This document shows, in pieces, positions 51,544 to 59,475 of a stretch of 64,000 bases of DNA. The DNA comes from Cohnella sp. AR92. Lineage in GTDB: Bacteria > Bacillota > Bacilli > Paenibacillales > Paenibacillaceae. Within the stretch, counting starts at the first letter, position 1. Each line of letters starts with the position of its first letter. The stretch lies in assembly GCF_003990975.1 (NCBI RefSeq), contig NZ_RZJR01000003.1, forward strand, positions 62,001 through 126,000. Reading direction: 5' to 3'. Below the pieces are notes generated by a model. That model was not told the DNA's origin. It saw only the letters and a list, made by a program, of their open reading frames with translations, and did no database searches. Position numbers and translations under genes: made by a program.

Positions 51544-52190
51544 GAAATTGTCTCCAGCGATACTATCTCCGCCCCCAGCGGACGTGCGCGTCCTCAAATT
51601 AGTCTCATTTGGGACTAACTCCACCTTCGAGCGTGTGTGCGTACTCAAATTAGTCTCATTTGGGACTAACTCCGCCCCCCAGCGTGCGTAAGCGCTCGAG
51701 TTAGTCTCCAATGGGACTAACTCCGTCTCCCAACGTGCGTTCGCGCACGAGTTAGTCTCCAATGAGACTATCTCCGCCTCCCAGCGTGCGTAAGCGCTCG
51801 AGTTAGTCTCCAATGAGACTAACTCCGCCCCCCAGCGTGCGTAAGCGCTCGAGTTAGTCTCCGATGGGACTAACTCCGTCTCCCAACGTGCGTTCGCGCA
51901 CGAGTTAGTCTCCAATGAGACTAACTCCGCCCCCCCAGCGTGCGTACATGCTCGAGTTAGTCTCCAATGGGACTAACTCCGTCTCCCAACGTGCGTTCGC
52001 GCACGAGTTAGTCTCCAATGAGACTATCTCCTCCCCCCAGCGTGCGTTCGCGCACGAGTTAGTCTCCAATGAGACTAACTCCGCCCCCCAGCGTGCGTAT
52101 ATGCTCGAGTTAGTCTCCAATGAGACTAACTCCGCCACCCAACATGCGTGCGCGTTCGAGATCGTCTCCGCGAGACGAATCCCGATCCCG
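51544..52190. repeat. Tandem array of a 51-base palindromic unit, about twelve copies
   Basis: Each 51-base unit carries a near-perfect palindrome (GAGTTAGTCTC, loop CAAT, and its complement) and, about ten bases later, a second hairpin: CGTGCG, TTCG, CGCACG in some copies, or a diverged AGCGTGCGTAAGCGCT form in others. Eleven units are close (U1 to U11, 51596 to about 52155); the first and last units are degraded. Copies with the TTCG hairpin recur every second or third unit. The period is 17 codons, so frames run open on both strands and give 17-residue repeats. I take these as non-coding: no ribosome site and no start in common. Confidence 0.9.
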
Positions 52191-52214
52191 TTAAGCAATA
52201 GCGATAGAACCCCC

Positions 52215-53144
52215 TTAGCTCACGACGCTGATCAGAATCGGCAGCCAGACGAACGAAGACAGCGTCGTCCATAGAATGCACCGGGATAGCAGCTTCGGCG
52301 CCGCGTCGAATCGTTCGGCCAGCACGACGGCGTTCACGGCGACCGGCATGGACGCGAGGATGAAGAAGACGTCGGCAGTCGTTCCGCCGATCCCGAGCAT
52401 CCATAGGACCAAAGCGGCGATGAGCGGGGCCGCGGCCGTCCGGACGGCCATTCCGACCCAGAACGTGCGCGATTCCAGGCTCGACTTCCCCTTGGCTTCC
52501 GAGCCGACGCTGATCATCTGCGCGCCGAGAATGGCGAGCACGACGGGGGAATAAGCTCCGCTGGCGAGCGCGATTCCGCTCTGCAAGCCGTCCGGCAGCG
52601 TCCAGTCGAACGCGCGCAGCAGGAAGGCGAATATCGCGGCATAGATCGAAGGCAGCTTGAACACGGAGCGAACCGCATCGCCGATCGAGAATTGCGATCG
52701 GGCGGCGAAGAAAACCCCGATCGTATTCGTCAGGATGATCTGGACGACGACATAGAGCGACGCTTTGTCGAGGCCGAGCTGACCGAATGCGAGCAGGACA
52801 AGCGGCAACCCGTAATTGACGCAGTTGGTCAACGTGGAGATCAGCGTGAGTCCCGCTTTCTCGGACGCCGATAGGCGGAGCAGCTTCCCGAGCGCGGCGG
52901 CCAGAAGCCAGAGCAGCACGAGATTGATCAGGCAGAAGACGACGGTCTGGACCGCATCGTCGGTCGTGATCGTCGCGGTCGTGAGCGTCTCGAGCAGGAT
53001 GGCGGGACTTAAGAAGTAGAGGTAGAGGACGGACAGCGGCTTCGTGTCCAGGTTCTTGAATCGGCGCAGCAGCGCTCCCACGATGACGGGGATGGACAAC
53101 GGAACGATGACTTGAAGCAGCGTCGAAACGATCGAATGCAGCAT
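52215..53144 (-). CDS. AEC (auxin efflux carrier) family transporter
   Basis: A 309-residue membrane protein with about ten helices in two halves, of the AEC family. Marks are IVPLSIPVIVGALLRRF at the N-terminus and LPLVLLAFGQLGLDKASLYVVVQII in the first half, SIYAAIFAFLLRAF at the start of the second. Members export malate, auxin or other organic acids. The start at ATG 53144 has AAGAAGGG upstream; a TTG six bases earlier is weaker. The gene ends at 52215 beside the 51-base array. Confidence 0.88.
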   Translation of the reverse strand: MLHSIVSTLLQVIVPLSIPVIVGALLRRFKNLDTKPLSVLYLYFLSPAILLETLTTATITTDDAVQTVVFCLINLVLLWLLAAALGKLLRLSASEKAGLTLISTLTNCVNYGLPLVLLAFGQLGLDKASLYVVVQIILTNTIGVFFAARSQFSIGDAVRSVFKLPSIYAAIFAFLLRAFDWTLPDGLQSGIALASGAYSPVVLAILGAQMISVGSEAKGKSSLESRTFWVGMAVRTAAAPLIAALVLWMLGIGGTTADVFFILASMPVAVNAVVLAERFDAAPKLLSRCILWTTLSSFVWLPILISVVS

Positions 53145-53339
53145 GGGCAACCCTTCTTAAAGCGGATTAACGTTCGCTTTCTTTTATTTTCATAATCATA
53201 AACGACGGCTCTTCCTCGGTCTAAGATTAAGATTGTATCATTCTATAGACTGTGCCTATAGACAGAGAGCAACGGAAGACGGAACATGGTAGAATAGGGA
53301 AGTCGGAACGCGCTTTACATAAGAAGGAGAGATTACGGA

Positions 53340-54002
53340 ATGGCCAATAAATATTATGTCGTATGGGATGGGCATCAACCGGGTATTTATGGGACATGGC
53401 CGGCTTGCCAGGCCCAAGTGAACGGTTATACGGACGCGAAATACAAGTCCTATTCGACCCAGGCGGAAGCGGAGCAAGCCTATCGCGAGGGTTGGAAGAA
53501 GCATTGGGGCAAGGGCAAAGCCTCCTCGGCTTCCTCGGCTTCGGTTGGCTACGCGGCGAAGAGCGGCAAGCCGAAGAAGCCGGCTTCCGCGTCGGAGATC
53601 GATTACGACAGCATCTCCGTGGACGTAGGCACGCGCGGGAACCCGGGTCCAGTGGAATACAAGGGGGTAGACACCCAGACGGGAGACGTGATCTTCTCTC
53701 AAGGACCGATCCCGAATGGCACGAACAATCTCGGCGAGTTCCTTGCGATCGTTCATGCATTGGCCTACCTGAAGCAGAAGGGCAGCTCGAAGACCGTCTA
53801 CAGCGATTCCCGCACCGCCCTGAAGTGGGTGAAACAGAAAGAAGTCGCGACGACTCTCGCCCGCAACGAATCGACGGCGGAGATCTGGACGCTCGTGGAT
53901 CGGGCGCTGCAATGGCTGAGAACCAATACCTACTCCAATAAGGTGCTGAAGTGGGAGACCGAAGAGTGGGGCGAGATCAAGGCGGATTACGGCCGCAAAT
54001 AA
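53340..54002 (+). CDS. RNase H family protein with viroplasmin domain
   Basis: A 220-residue fusion. Residues 4-48 (KYYVVWDGHQPGIYGTWPACQAQVNGY) are a caulimovirus viroplasmin-like RNA/DNA-binding domain, then a Ser/Ala/Lys linker, then a type 1 RNase H domain with the metal ligands D95 (ISVDVG), E133 (LGEFLA), D156 (YSDSRTA) and D216 near the end (KADYGRK). It cuts RNA of RNA-DNA hybrids. AGAAGGAGAG precedes the ATG. This viroplasmin-RNase H architecture is common in bacteria and eukaryotes. Confidence 0.92.
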   Translation: MANKYYVVWDGHQPGIYGTWPACQAQVNGYTDAKYKSYSTQAEAEQAYREGWKKHWGKGKASSASSASVGYAAKSGKPKKPASASEIDYDSISVDVGTRGNPGPVEYKGVDTQTGDVIFSQGPIPNGTNNLGEFLAIVHALAYLKQKGSSKTVYSDSRTALKWVKQKEVATTLARNESTAEIWTLVDRALQWLRTNTYSNKVLKWETEEWGEIKADYGRK

Positions 54003-54084
54003 CGGGAGAAGATGAGGCTATTGCCCAGAAGAAGGCTTTTTCGAAAAAGCATGCAACATCATCCGGGAACGAGGAGATCGCGGG

Positions 54085-55356
54085 ATGCGCACAGGTCGAT
54101 CCAAGCTGGGGTTCTATGCGTTGCTATTTGTCGTCTATGCCGTTGGGATGGCGATCTACGTTCGGTACACGTCGCTTAATAACGTGCCTGCCGCCTACCA
54201 AGGAACGCCGGCCGATCCGGCGGTCTTCTTCACTCCGGCGGAGCTGAGCGACAGCCAATCGATCAATGCCGTTCGCAATTGGATTTTTTTCCTGAGCGGT
54301 CCGTGGGAGTGGCTGATCTACGGCATTATTCTCCTGACCGGACTTGGCCGAACCATGAAGAACGGGCTGGAACGGACCGGGTGGCCGATCTATGTCCGAT
54401 TCCCGCTCTACGTGCTGGCTGTCGACGCTATCGCTTTCGTGCTTTATTTTCCGCTTCGGGTCTTCAGCTTTACGATGTCCAGCCACTACGGAATCACGAC
54501 GCAGCCGGTGCTGAGCTGGCTTCGGGATAAAGCCGTGGATTTCTCGGTCGGCTATGTGACCATGCTGGCGGTCAGCGCGGCGGCATTCTGGATCCTGTCG
54601 CGCGGGGGAAGGTGGTGGCTGAAGCTTTGGCTTCTCTCCATTCCGTTCACCGTTTTCATGATGTTCATTCAGCCGGTTGTCATCGATCCTCTCTACAATA
54701 AGTTTACGAGGCTGAGCGATCCGCAATTGGAACAGAAAATCTTGGCGCTGGCCGACAAGGCCGACATCCCGGCCGATCGGGTATACGAAGTCCATATGTC
54801 GGACAAAACGAATACCATGAACGCTTACGTGAACGGAGTCGGTTCCTCCTTGAGGATCGTGCTGTGGGATACGACGCTGCAAAATCTCGACGAGAGAGCG
54901 ATTCTGCTCATCATGGGCCACGAGATGGGACACTACGTCATGCATCACCTCGAATGGAGCGTCGTCGGCTCGGTCGTCTCCTCCTTCTTTGTCCTCTGGA
55001 TCGGAGGCATGCTCTATTCCTGGATCGTGCGGACGCGGGGCGCGGGATTCGGCATCAAGGGAATCGCGGATATGAATGCCCTCCCGCTCATTCTCTTGCT
55101 CATGTCCGTGCTCAGCTTCGTGTCGCTGCCCGTCAGCAACGCGATCTCAAGGAATGCGGAGGCTTCCGCGGACGATTACGGCTACGAGCTGATCGGAAGC
55201 TCGGAAGGCGCGGTCAAGATGTATCAGCAGATGGCGGTCGCTTCCTTGAGCGATGTGAATCCGCCGCTGCTCGTGCGCTTATTCCGAGACGATCATCCGA
55301 CGGACATGGACCGGATTCTGAAGGCGGAGCGTTTCGCAGAGAGCAAGGGGGAGTGA
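54085..55356 (+). CDS. M48-family zinc metalloprotease (CAAX/Ste24 type)
   Basis: A 423-residue membrane protease. Several helices lie at about 10-26, 68-88, 105-127, 157-172 and 180-200; the zinc motif HEMGH is at 279-283 and the third ligand Glu lies in RNAEASADDYG near 359. The N-terminal part resembles Ste24-type CAAX proteases (PLRVFSFTMSSHYGITTQP). It probably works in membrane protein quality control. GAGGAG precedes ATG 54085. The next gene starts seven bases after its stop. Confidence 0.92.
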   Translation: MRTGRSKLGFYALLFVVYAVGMAIYVRYTSLNNVPAAYQGTPADPAVFFTPAELSDSQSINAVRNWIFFLSGPWEWLIYGIILLTGLGRTMKNGLERTGWPIYVRFPLYVLAVDAIAFVLYFPLRVFSFTMSSHYGITTQPVLSWLRDKAVDFSVGYVTMLAVSAAAFWILSRGGRWWLKLWLLSIPFTVFMMFIQPVVIDPLYNKFTRLSDPQLEQKILALADKADIPADRVYEVHMSDKTNTMNAYVNGVGSSLRIVLWDTTLQNLDERAILLIMGHEMGHYVMHHLEWSVVGSVVSSFFVLWIGGMLYSWIVRTRGAGFGIKGIADMNALPLILLLMSVLSFVSLPVSNAISRNAEASADDYGYELIGSSEGAVKMYQQMAVASLSDVNPPLLVRLFRDDHPTDMDRILKAERFAESKGE

Positions 55357-55363
55357 ATGGGAG

Positions 55364-56080
55364 TTGAAGCTTTATCTTTTCGCAGGGGTGAAGACCTCGC
55401 CAAACTTTATGGAACGGTTCCGCGCAGCCATGCATCAGAAGCTTGCGGAAGAGGGGCATACGGTGCATTCCCGATTGCTGTACCCTTACGGGGATTGGAG
55501 CCGCAACGTTCTGGTCCAGGTTCGGGAGATTTACCACGACATGCGCCTCGGCTTCTCCCGCATGCACAAGTCGATCGGCGGAGCGCGGGCGATGAGGGAG
55601 ATCAACGAAGAACGCCGAGAGGGTTCCTTCGTTAAGCAGCCCCATGAGCCGCTCGTTCTGATCGGGCACAGCGGAGGCGGGACGGCAGCCGTGCATACGG
55701 CATTCGCGCTCAGGGAAGAAGGCGAAAGCCCGATCTACGTCATTCAGATCGGATCGCCGAAATCCCGCATTCCGACGGACCTGGCCGGCGAGACGCTTTA
55801 TCTGTACGGAGTCGGCAAGATCAGAGGCAAGATGAAGCTGGATCCGATCACGCGCCTGGGCACGTTCGGCGGTTGGCGAGCGGCGGGTCAGCAATCGTGG
55901 TTGCGGTGGCGAAGGGATCGGAACGGCCCGGGACACTCCGATTCGATCGGAATCCTGGGCGGGCATGCGGATTACTTCCGCGAGAGCGAAGCTTACGTGA
56001 ACGAAGCGGGACGATCGAACCTGGAGCTGACGATGGAGAAGGTGTGGGATTGGCTTCAGGCGAAGATCGCCCGTTCATAA
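55364..56080 (+). CDS. Lipase-like alpha/beta hydrolase, uncharacterised
   Basis: A 238-residue protein with the nucleophile elbow IGHSGGGTAAVHTAFAL near residue 100 (GxSxG), preceded by a strand (PLVLIGH) and followed by IQIGSPKSRIP. A C-terminal GILGGHADYFRESEAYVN supplies a candidate His. I do not recognise the subfamily. It starts with TTG 55364, ten bases after GGGGGAG, directly behind the M48 gene, and likely shares its transcript. Confidence 0.75.
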   Translation: MKLYLFAGVKTSPNFMERFRAAMHQKLAEEGHTVHSRLLYPYGDWSRNVLVQVREIYHDMRLGFSRMHKSIGGARAMREINEERREGSFVKQPHEPLVLIGHSGGGTAAVHTAFALREEGESPIYVIQIGSPKSRIPTDLAGETLYLYGVGKIRGKMKLDPITRLGTFGGWRAAGQQSWLRWRRDRNGPGHSDSIGILGGHADYFRESEAYVNEAGRSNLELTMEKVWDWLQAKIARS

Positions 56081-56113
56081 GGCTGGCGATGCCCGAAGCG
56101 TCCCAGCGCCGGT

Positions 56114-56410
56114 TCATCGGGGGTTCGTCTCTTGCTCCAGCCAGGTCAGGATACGAAAGGCTTCCTCGTTCGCGGAGCCGCACATCTCGATAGATGGAGC
56201 GAGGCTTCCGCAGACGGCGGGCCGTTCCGGACGTCCGAACAGCCGGCAGCGATTGTCGTCGGTCAACTGGACGCAGCGGACGCCCGCGGGCTTGCCTTCC
56301 GGCATGCCCGGAATGGGAGAAGAGATGGAGATCGCGATACAGCATGCGGCGCATCCGGTTCGGCAATCCATAAGCGGCAACATTCCTTGTCCGGTAGATT
56401 TGAAGTTCAT
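56114..56410 (-). CDS. YkgJ-type cysteine-cluster protein
   Basis: A 98-residue protein with eight cysteines: C16, C20, C23, C24, C46, C55, C67 and C77, giving the C-x3-C-x2-C-C...C...C pattern of the YkgJ/CxxCxxCC family (a predicted zinc- or iron-binding module, also called zinc/iron-chelating). The start at ATG 56410 has TAGGGGGATA upstream; a longer frame to 56563 has none. It overlaps no plus-strand gene. Function is unknown. Confidence 0.85.
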   Translation of the reverse strand: MNFKSTGQGMLPLMDCRTGCAACCIAISISSPIPGMPEGKPAGVRCVQLTDDNRCRLFGRPERPAVCGSLAPSIEMCGSANEEAFRILTWLEQETNPR

Positions 56411-56673
56411 TATCCCCCTAGGAATCTTCCAAGTCAACGCAGAACCCCCTCTAAGGAGGGTGCCGAATAGGATCGGAATACCGATTAATTTGTTGAATAA
56501 TGGCGAAAGTACGAGTATAATTTTATATACAGGTAAGATATACCTAAGCATTTCGTATGACATTGGAGCAGACGTAGAGAAGACTGCGCTAGGGCGTCAA
56601 TCCCTCGTCCCTGGGCTTATGTGACTACTATTCCTTAAACAGACAAGAGCTACGAATTCGGAGGAGCCAATCC

Positions 56674-57150
56674 ATGCGGAATGAGAACAGCAATCATCCT
56701 GTTCCGGCATCACGACAATTCGGCGGCGCGCTTCCTAAAGAGCAGGAAGGGTATTGTTCCTCTATCGAGGATTGCGGCAGCGCGGGTTCGCCTATTCGAT
56801 CGAACAATCCAACTACTAAGAATAAATCCACGAAGAGAAAGGGAGAAGGCCCGGTTCATGACGGGGACATTCTTCCTTTCGCTTTAAGAAGCCTATACAG
56901 AGTCGTCGTTCGTTTCCATGAAGCGGACGCGCTGATCTCGGCGCTTTGCATGGACATGCTGCTGAACATCCATTCGGACGAGGAATCGCTTCGCTATTTT
57001 CCCGATTTGACGGACGCGGACACCAGCGAGCGGATCATTCGGAAGCAAGGGTTCACGATCTTCCTTTCTTCCTCGTGCACGGCCGAGCAAGTCCGGGATC
57101 GTTTCTCGCCGTTAAGCTACGTGGCGTGCGTCGAAATCCGGGATATCTGA
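56674..57150 (+). CDS. Uncharacterised protein
   Basis: A 158-residue protein I do not recognise. The first 60 residues look disordered (PVPASRQFGGALPKEQEGYCSS, then KNKSTKRKGEG); the C-terminal half (FALRSLYRVVVRFHEADALISALCMDMLLNI, then SERIIRKQGFTIFLSSS) has helices and strands. The start has CGGAGGAGCC ten bases upstream, the main reason to trust it. It is between the YkgJ and fabI genes. Confidence 0.55.
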   Translation: MRNENSNHPVPASRQFGGALPKEQEGYCSSIEDCGSAGSPIRSNNPTTKNKSTKRKGEGPVHDGDILPFALRSLYRVVVRFHEADALISALCMDMLLNIHSDEESLRYFPDLTDADTSERIIRKQGFTIFLSSSCTAEQVRDRFSPLSYVACVEIRDI

Positions 57151-57204
57151 ACCGCGCGGGCGGTCTGACTTCGTCGGAAGGTGGTAAGCGGGCACGTCTC
57201 GTAG

Positions 57205-57269
57205 TATAATAATGGCTAGTTGAGCAAGGAGAGAAGTCGAGCACCTCTATCCGGGGGTGCTCTCCTTGC
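57205..57269 (+). promoter_or_regulatory. fabI promoter and structured leader
   Basis: TATAAT at 57205-57210 is a -10. The leader then folds: GCAAGGA (57224-57230) pairs with TCCTTGC (57263-57269) and GAGCACC (57239-57245) with GGTGCTC (57256-57262), giving a continuous right strand and an eight-base bulge on the left. It ends 47 bases before the fabI start and lacks a U run, so it is not a simple terminator. A FapR box of the usual type is not clear. Confidence 0.5.
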
Positions 57270-57316
57270 GTTCGGCGCATCAAGCGCAATTCGGAAAGCT
57301 GGAGGAAATTAGAAAC

Positions 57317-58093
57317 ATGTCTAACTTGCTTGCAGGCAAAAAAATCGTTGTTATGGGAGTCGCGAACGAGAGAAGCATCGGCTGGGGAATCGCGAAGTCG
57401 CTGCACGAGCACGGCGCGGAGCTGATCTTCACTTATCGTAAGGAAAGATCCCTCGAGAAGCTGACGAAGCTGCTGGAAGAGAGCGGGATCCAGCCTCTCC
57501 TGGTCGTACCATGCGACGTCTCCGAGGACGAGAGCATTATTGCCGCTTATAAGACGATCGGCGAGACGGCCGGAACGATCCACGGGGTGGTCCATTCCTT
57601 GGCGTTCGCCGGCAAGGAAGGGCTCTCCGGGGAATTCCTCGGCGTCTCCCGCGAAGGCTACATGCTGGCTCAAGACTCCAGCGCCTATTCGCTGGTCGCT
57701 GTCGCGCGAGAAGCGAGAAAGCTCATGACCGAAGGCGGAGCGATCGTTACCCAGTCCTATCTTGGCGCGGAACGCGTCGTTCGCAACTACAACGTCATGG
57801 GCGTTGCCAAAGCCGCGCTGGAAGCCTGCGTGCGCTACCTGGCGGAAGACCTCGGCAAAGACGGCATCCGCGTCAACGCGATCTCGGCCGGCGCGATCCG
57901 GACGTTGTCGGCGAAGGGCGTGTCCGGCTTCAACGAGATGGCGACCATCTATCAGGAACGCTCGCCGCTGCGCCGACTGGTGGACCAGAAGGATGTCGGC
58001 GACACGACGATGTTCCTCGTGAGCGATCTGTCCCGCGGCATCACGGGCGAGGTCATCCACGTCGATTCCGGCCTGCACATCATGGGGCTGTAA
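57317..58093 (+). CDS. fabI: Enoyl-[acyl-carrier-protein] reductase (NADH), FabI
   Basis: A 258-residue enzyme of type II fatty-acid synthesis that reduces enoyl-ACP with NADH and is the triclosan target. From ATG 57317 (TGGAGGAAA upstream; an earlier in-frame ATG at 57257 has none) the protein has GVANERSIGWGIAKSLHEHGAELIFTY at the N-terminus (cofactor loop), SYLGAERVV, and the catalytic Tyr and Lys in YNVMGVAKAALEACVRYLAEDL. The length equals that of the Bacillus subtilis enzyme. It has its own leader hairpin and is followed by a LacI gene. Confidence 0.95.
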   Translation: MSNLLAGKKIVVMGVANERSIGWGIAKSLHEHGAELIFTYRKERSLEKLTKLLEESGIQPLLVVPCDVSEDESIIAAYKTIGETAGTIHGVVHSLAFAGKEGLSGEFLGVSREGYMLAQDSSAYSLVAVAREARKLMTEGGAIVTQSYLGAERVVRNYNVMGVAKAALEACVRYLAEDLGKDGIRVNAISAGAIRTLSAKGVSGFNEMATIYQERSPLRRLVDQKDVGDTTMFLVSDLSRGITGEVIHVDSGLHIMGL

Positions 58094-58198
58094 GCTTTAC
58101 CTTAACAAGGGCTATCCCGCAAGTCATTAGGACTTGGGGATAGCTTTTATTATTAAATGTGTCGATAAACGGCTTACATAAAATGACAAAACCTCCCG

Positions 58199-58228
58199 TT
58201 GACACTCCATTATTGGAAGCGTTACCAT
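58199..58228 (+). promoter_or_regulatory. lacI-family gene promoter with cre site
   Basis: TTGACA at 58199-58204 and TACCAT at 58223-58228 are 18 bases apart. TTGGAAGCGTTACCA at 58213-58227 fits the cre consensus WTGNAANCGNWNNCW at each position and covers the -10. CcpA repression of the LacI-type regulator gene is expected. Confidence 0.6.
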
Positions 58229-58243
58229 TAGCCACAGAAAGAC

Positions 58244-58257
58244 TGAAAAGCTTTTCA
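58244..58257. promoter_or_regulatory. Operator of the LacI-family regulator (autoregulatory copy)
   Basis: TGAAAAGCTTTTCA, a perfect 14-base palindrome, lies just downstream of the predicted transcript start and 17 bases before the GTG start. The identical sequence occurs at 59306-59319. A palindrome with central GC is what LacI-family proteins bind. Confidence 0.75.
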
Positions 58258-58274
58258 CGAAAAGAGGAATCCCC

Positions 58275-59285
58275 GTGACAAAGCCGACCATTCGCGATGT
58301 GGCCCGACTTGCCAACGTCTCGATCAGCACGGTATCCCGAGTGATGAACGCTCCGGATACGGTCATCCCCAGCAAGCAGGAACGGGTGCTGGACGCGATC
58401 AACGAGCTGAAGTATAAGCCGAACGCGCTCGCCCGGGGCCTGATCTACAAGAAGACGAATACGATCGGCGTCGTCATTCCGGATATTCGCAACTCCTATT
58501 ATGCGGACATCATACGCGGAATGGAGGACGCCTCCAAAAGATTCGGCTACAACCTCATCATCTGCAACACCGACCACGATCGCCAGCGGCTCTACTCCTA
58601 CCTGAACAACTTCGAAGAGCGTCAGGTGGACGGAATCCTACTGACCAGCGAACCGATCTCCTCCGACTACCACAAAGAGTTGAAAAGATTAAGGATGCCG
58701 GTCGTCTTGGTCTCGACCCACAGCATCGAGTACGAGCTTCCATCCGTGCGTATCAATGACGAACAGGCGGCTTACGACGCGGTCGCTTACCTGATTCAAT
58801 CCGGCCACCGAAGCATCGGCTGGATCGGCTTCGATCTGAGCGACAGCATCGCGGGCTTGACGCGTTATCAAGGCTATATCCGCGCTCACCGGCAGGCGGG
58901 GCTGCCCATCCTCCAAGAGAACATTCGCCTGCTGCGTCTCTGGTCCGACGATTCGCTGGATGCGGCTCATGCGCTTTTCCTCCAGAATCCAAGTCTTACG
59001 GCCGTCTTCACGGCTTCCGACGAGTTGGCGATCGGGCTTCTCTGTTACCTGAACGAACGAGGAATCCAAGTCCCTGAGCAGGTGTCGGTCATCGGCTTCG
59101 ATAACATCCGCATGTCCCGATTCACCATCCCCAAGCTGACGACGATCGCTCAGCCGATGTACGAGATCGGATACCGCTCCGTCGAGAAGCTTCACGCCCG
59201 CATTGAAGGCCTCGAGGATCCCGTCTTGCGCGAATACTTGCCTCATGAACTGATTGTGCGCTCCTCCACCCGTTCTATCGAATGA
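58275..59285 (+). CDS. LacI-family transcriptional regulator
   Basis: A 336-residue regulator. The DNA-binding domain is MTKPTIRDVARLANVSISTVSRVMN (standard LacI helix-turn-helix) and hinge NALARGLIYKKTNTIGVVIPDI, then a periplasmic-binding-like sensor domain (GIPV-like LRMPVVLVSTHS, VSVIGFDNIRMSRFTIPKLTTIAQPMYEIG). It starts with GTG 58275 after AGAGGAA. Identical 14-base operators lie in front of this gene and of the following sugar ABC operon, so it controls both and itself. The inducer is probably an oligosaccharide. Confidence 0.94.
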   Translation: MTKPTIRDVARLANVSISTVSRVMNAPDTVIPSKQERVLDAINELKYKPNALARGLIYKKTNTIGVVIPDIRNSYYADIIRGMEDASKRFGYNLIICNTDHDRQRLYSYLNNFEERQVDGILLTSEPISSDYHKELKRLRMPVVLVSTHSIEYELPSVRINDEQAAYDAVAYLIQSGHRSIGWIGFDLSDSIAGLTRYQGYIRAHRQAGLPILQENIRLLRLWSDDSLDAAHALFLQNPSLTAVFTASDELAIGLLCYLNERGIQVPEQVSVIGFDNIRMSRFTIPKLTTIAQPMYEIGYRSVEKLHARIEGLEDPVLREYLPHELIVRSSTRSIE

Positions 59286-59305
59286 AGGTTTCTTTCGGCG
59301 GATTT

Positions 59306-59319
59306 TGAAAAGCTTTTCA
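59306..59319. promoter_or_regulatory. Operator in front of the sugar ABC operon
   Basis: A second perfect copy of TGAAAAGCTTTTCA, 157 bases before the start at 59476. TTGAAA at 59305-59310 within it may be the -35, so a bound repressor would block polymerase. The -10 is not clear. Confidence 0.75.
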
Positions 59320-59475
59320 GCAAGTTGTTGATAAAGGATTCGTTATTTGAGGGGGTGAGGCGGGCGCAGGCATCTTGGATCGCCACAAACGAGGGTGTTG
59401 ATCGACAACCAAGGGGTAACGCAACCGATTCGAAGGCATCGCAATCCCACTTTGATCAATGAGGGGCTGAGTCGA

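Noticed and set aside
51544-52190. CRISPR array
   Set aside because: Units are directly adjacent with no unique spacers of constant length, the units are palindromic throughout, and no cas gene is near.
51394-52274. Long open frames on both strands across the 51-base array, giving 17-residue repeats
   Set aside because: The period is a multiple of three, so frames stay open by chance; there is no ribosome site, and both strands are equally open.
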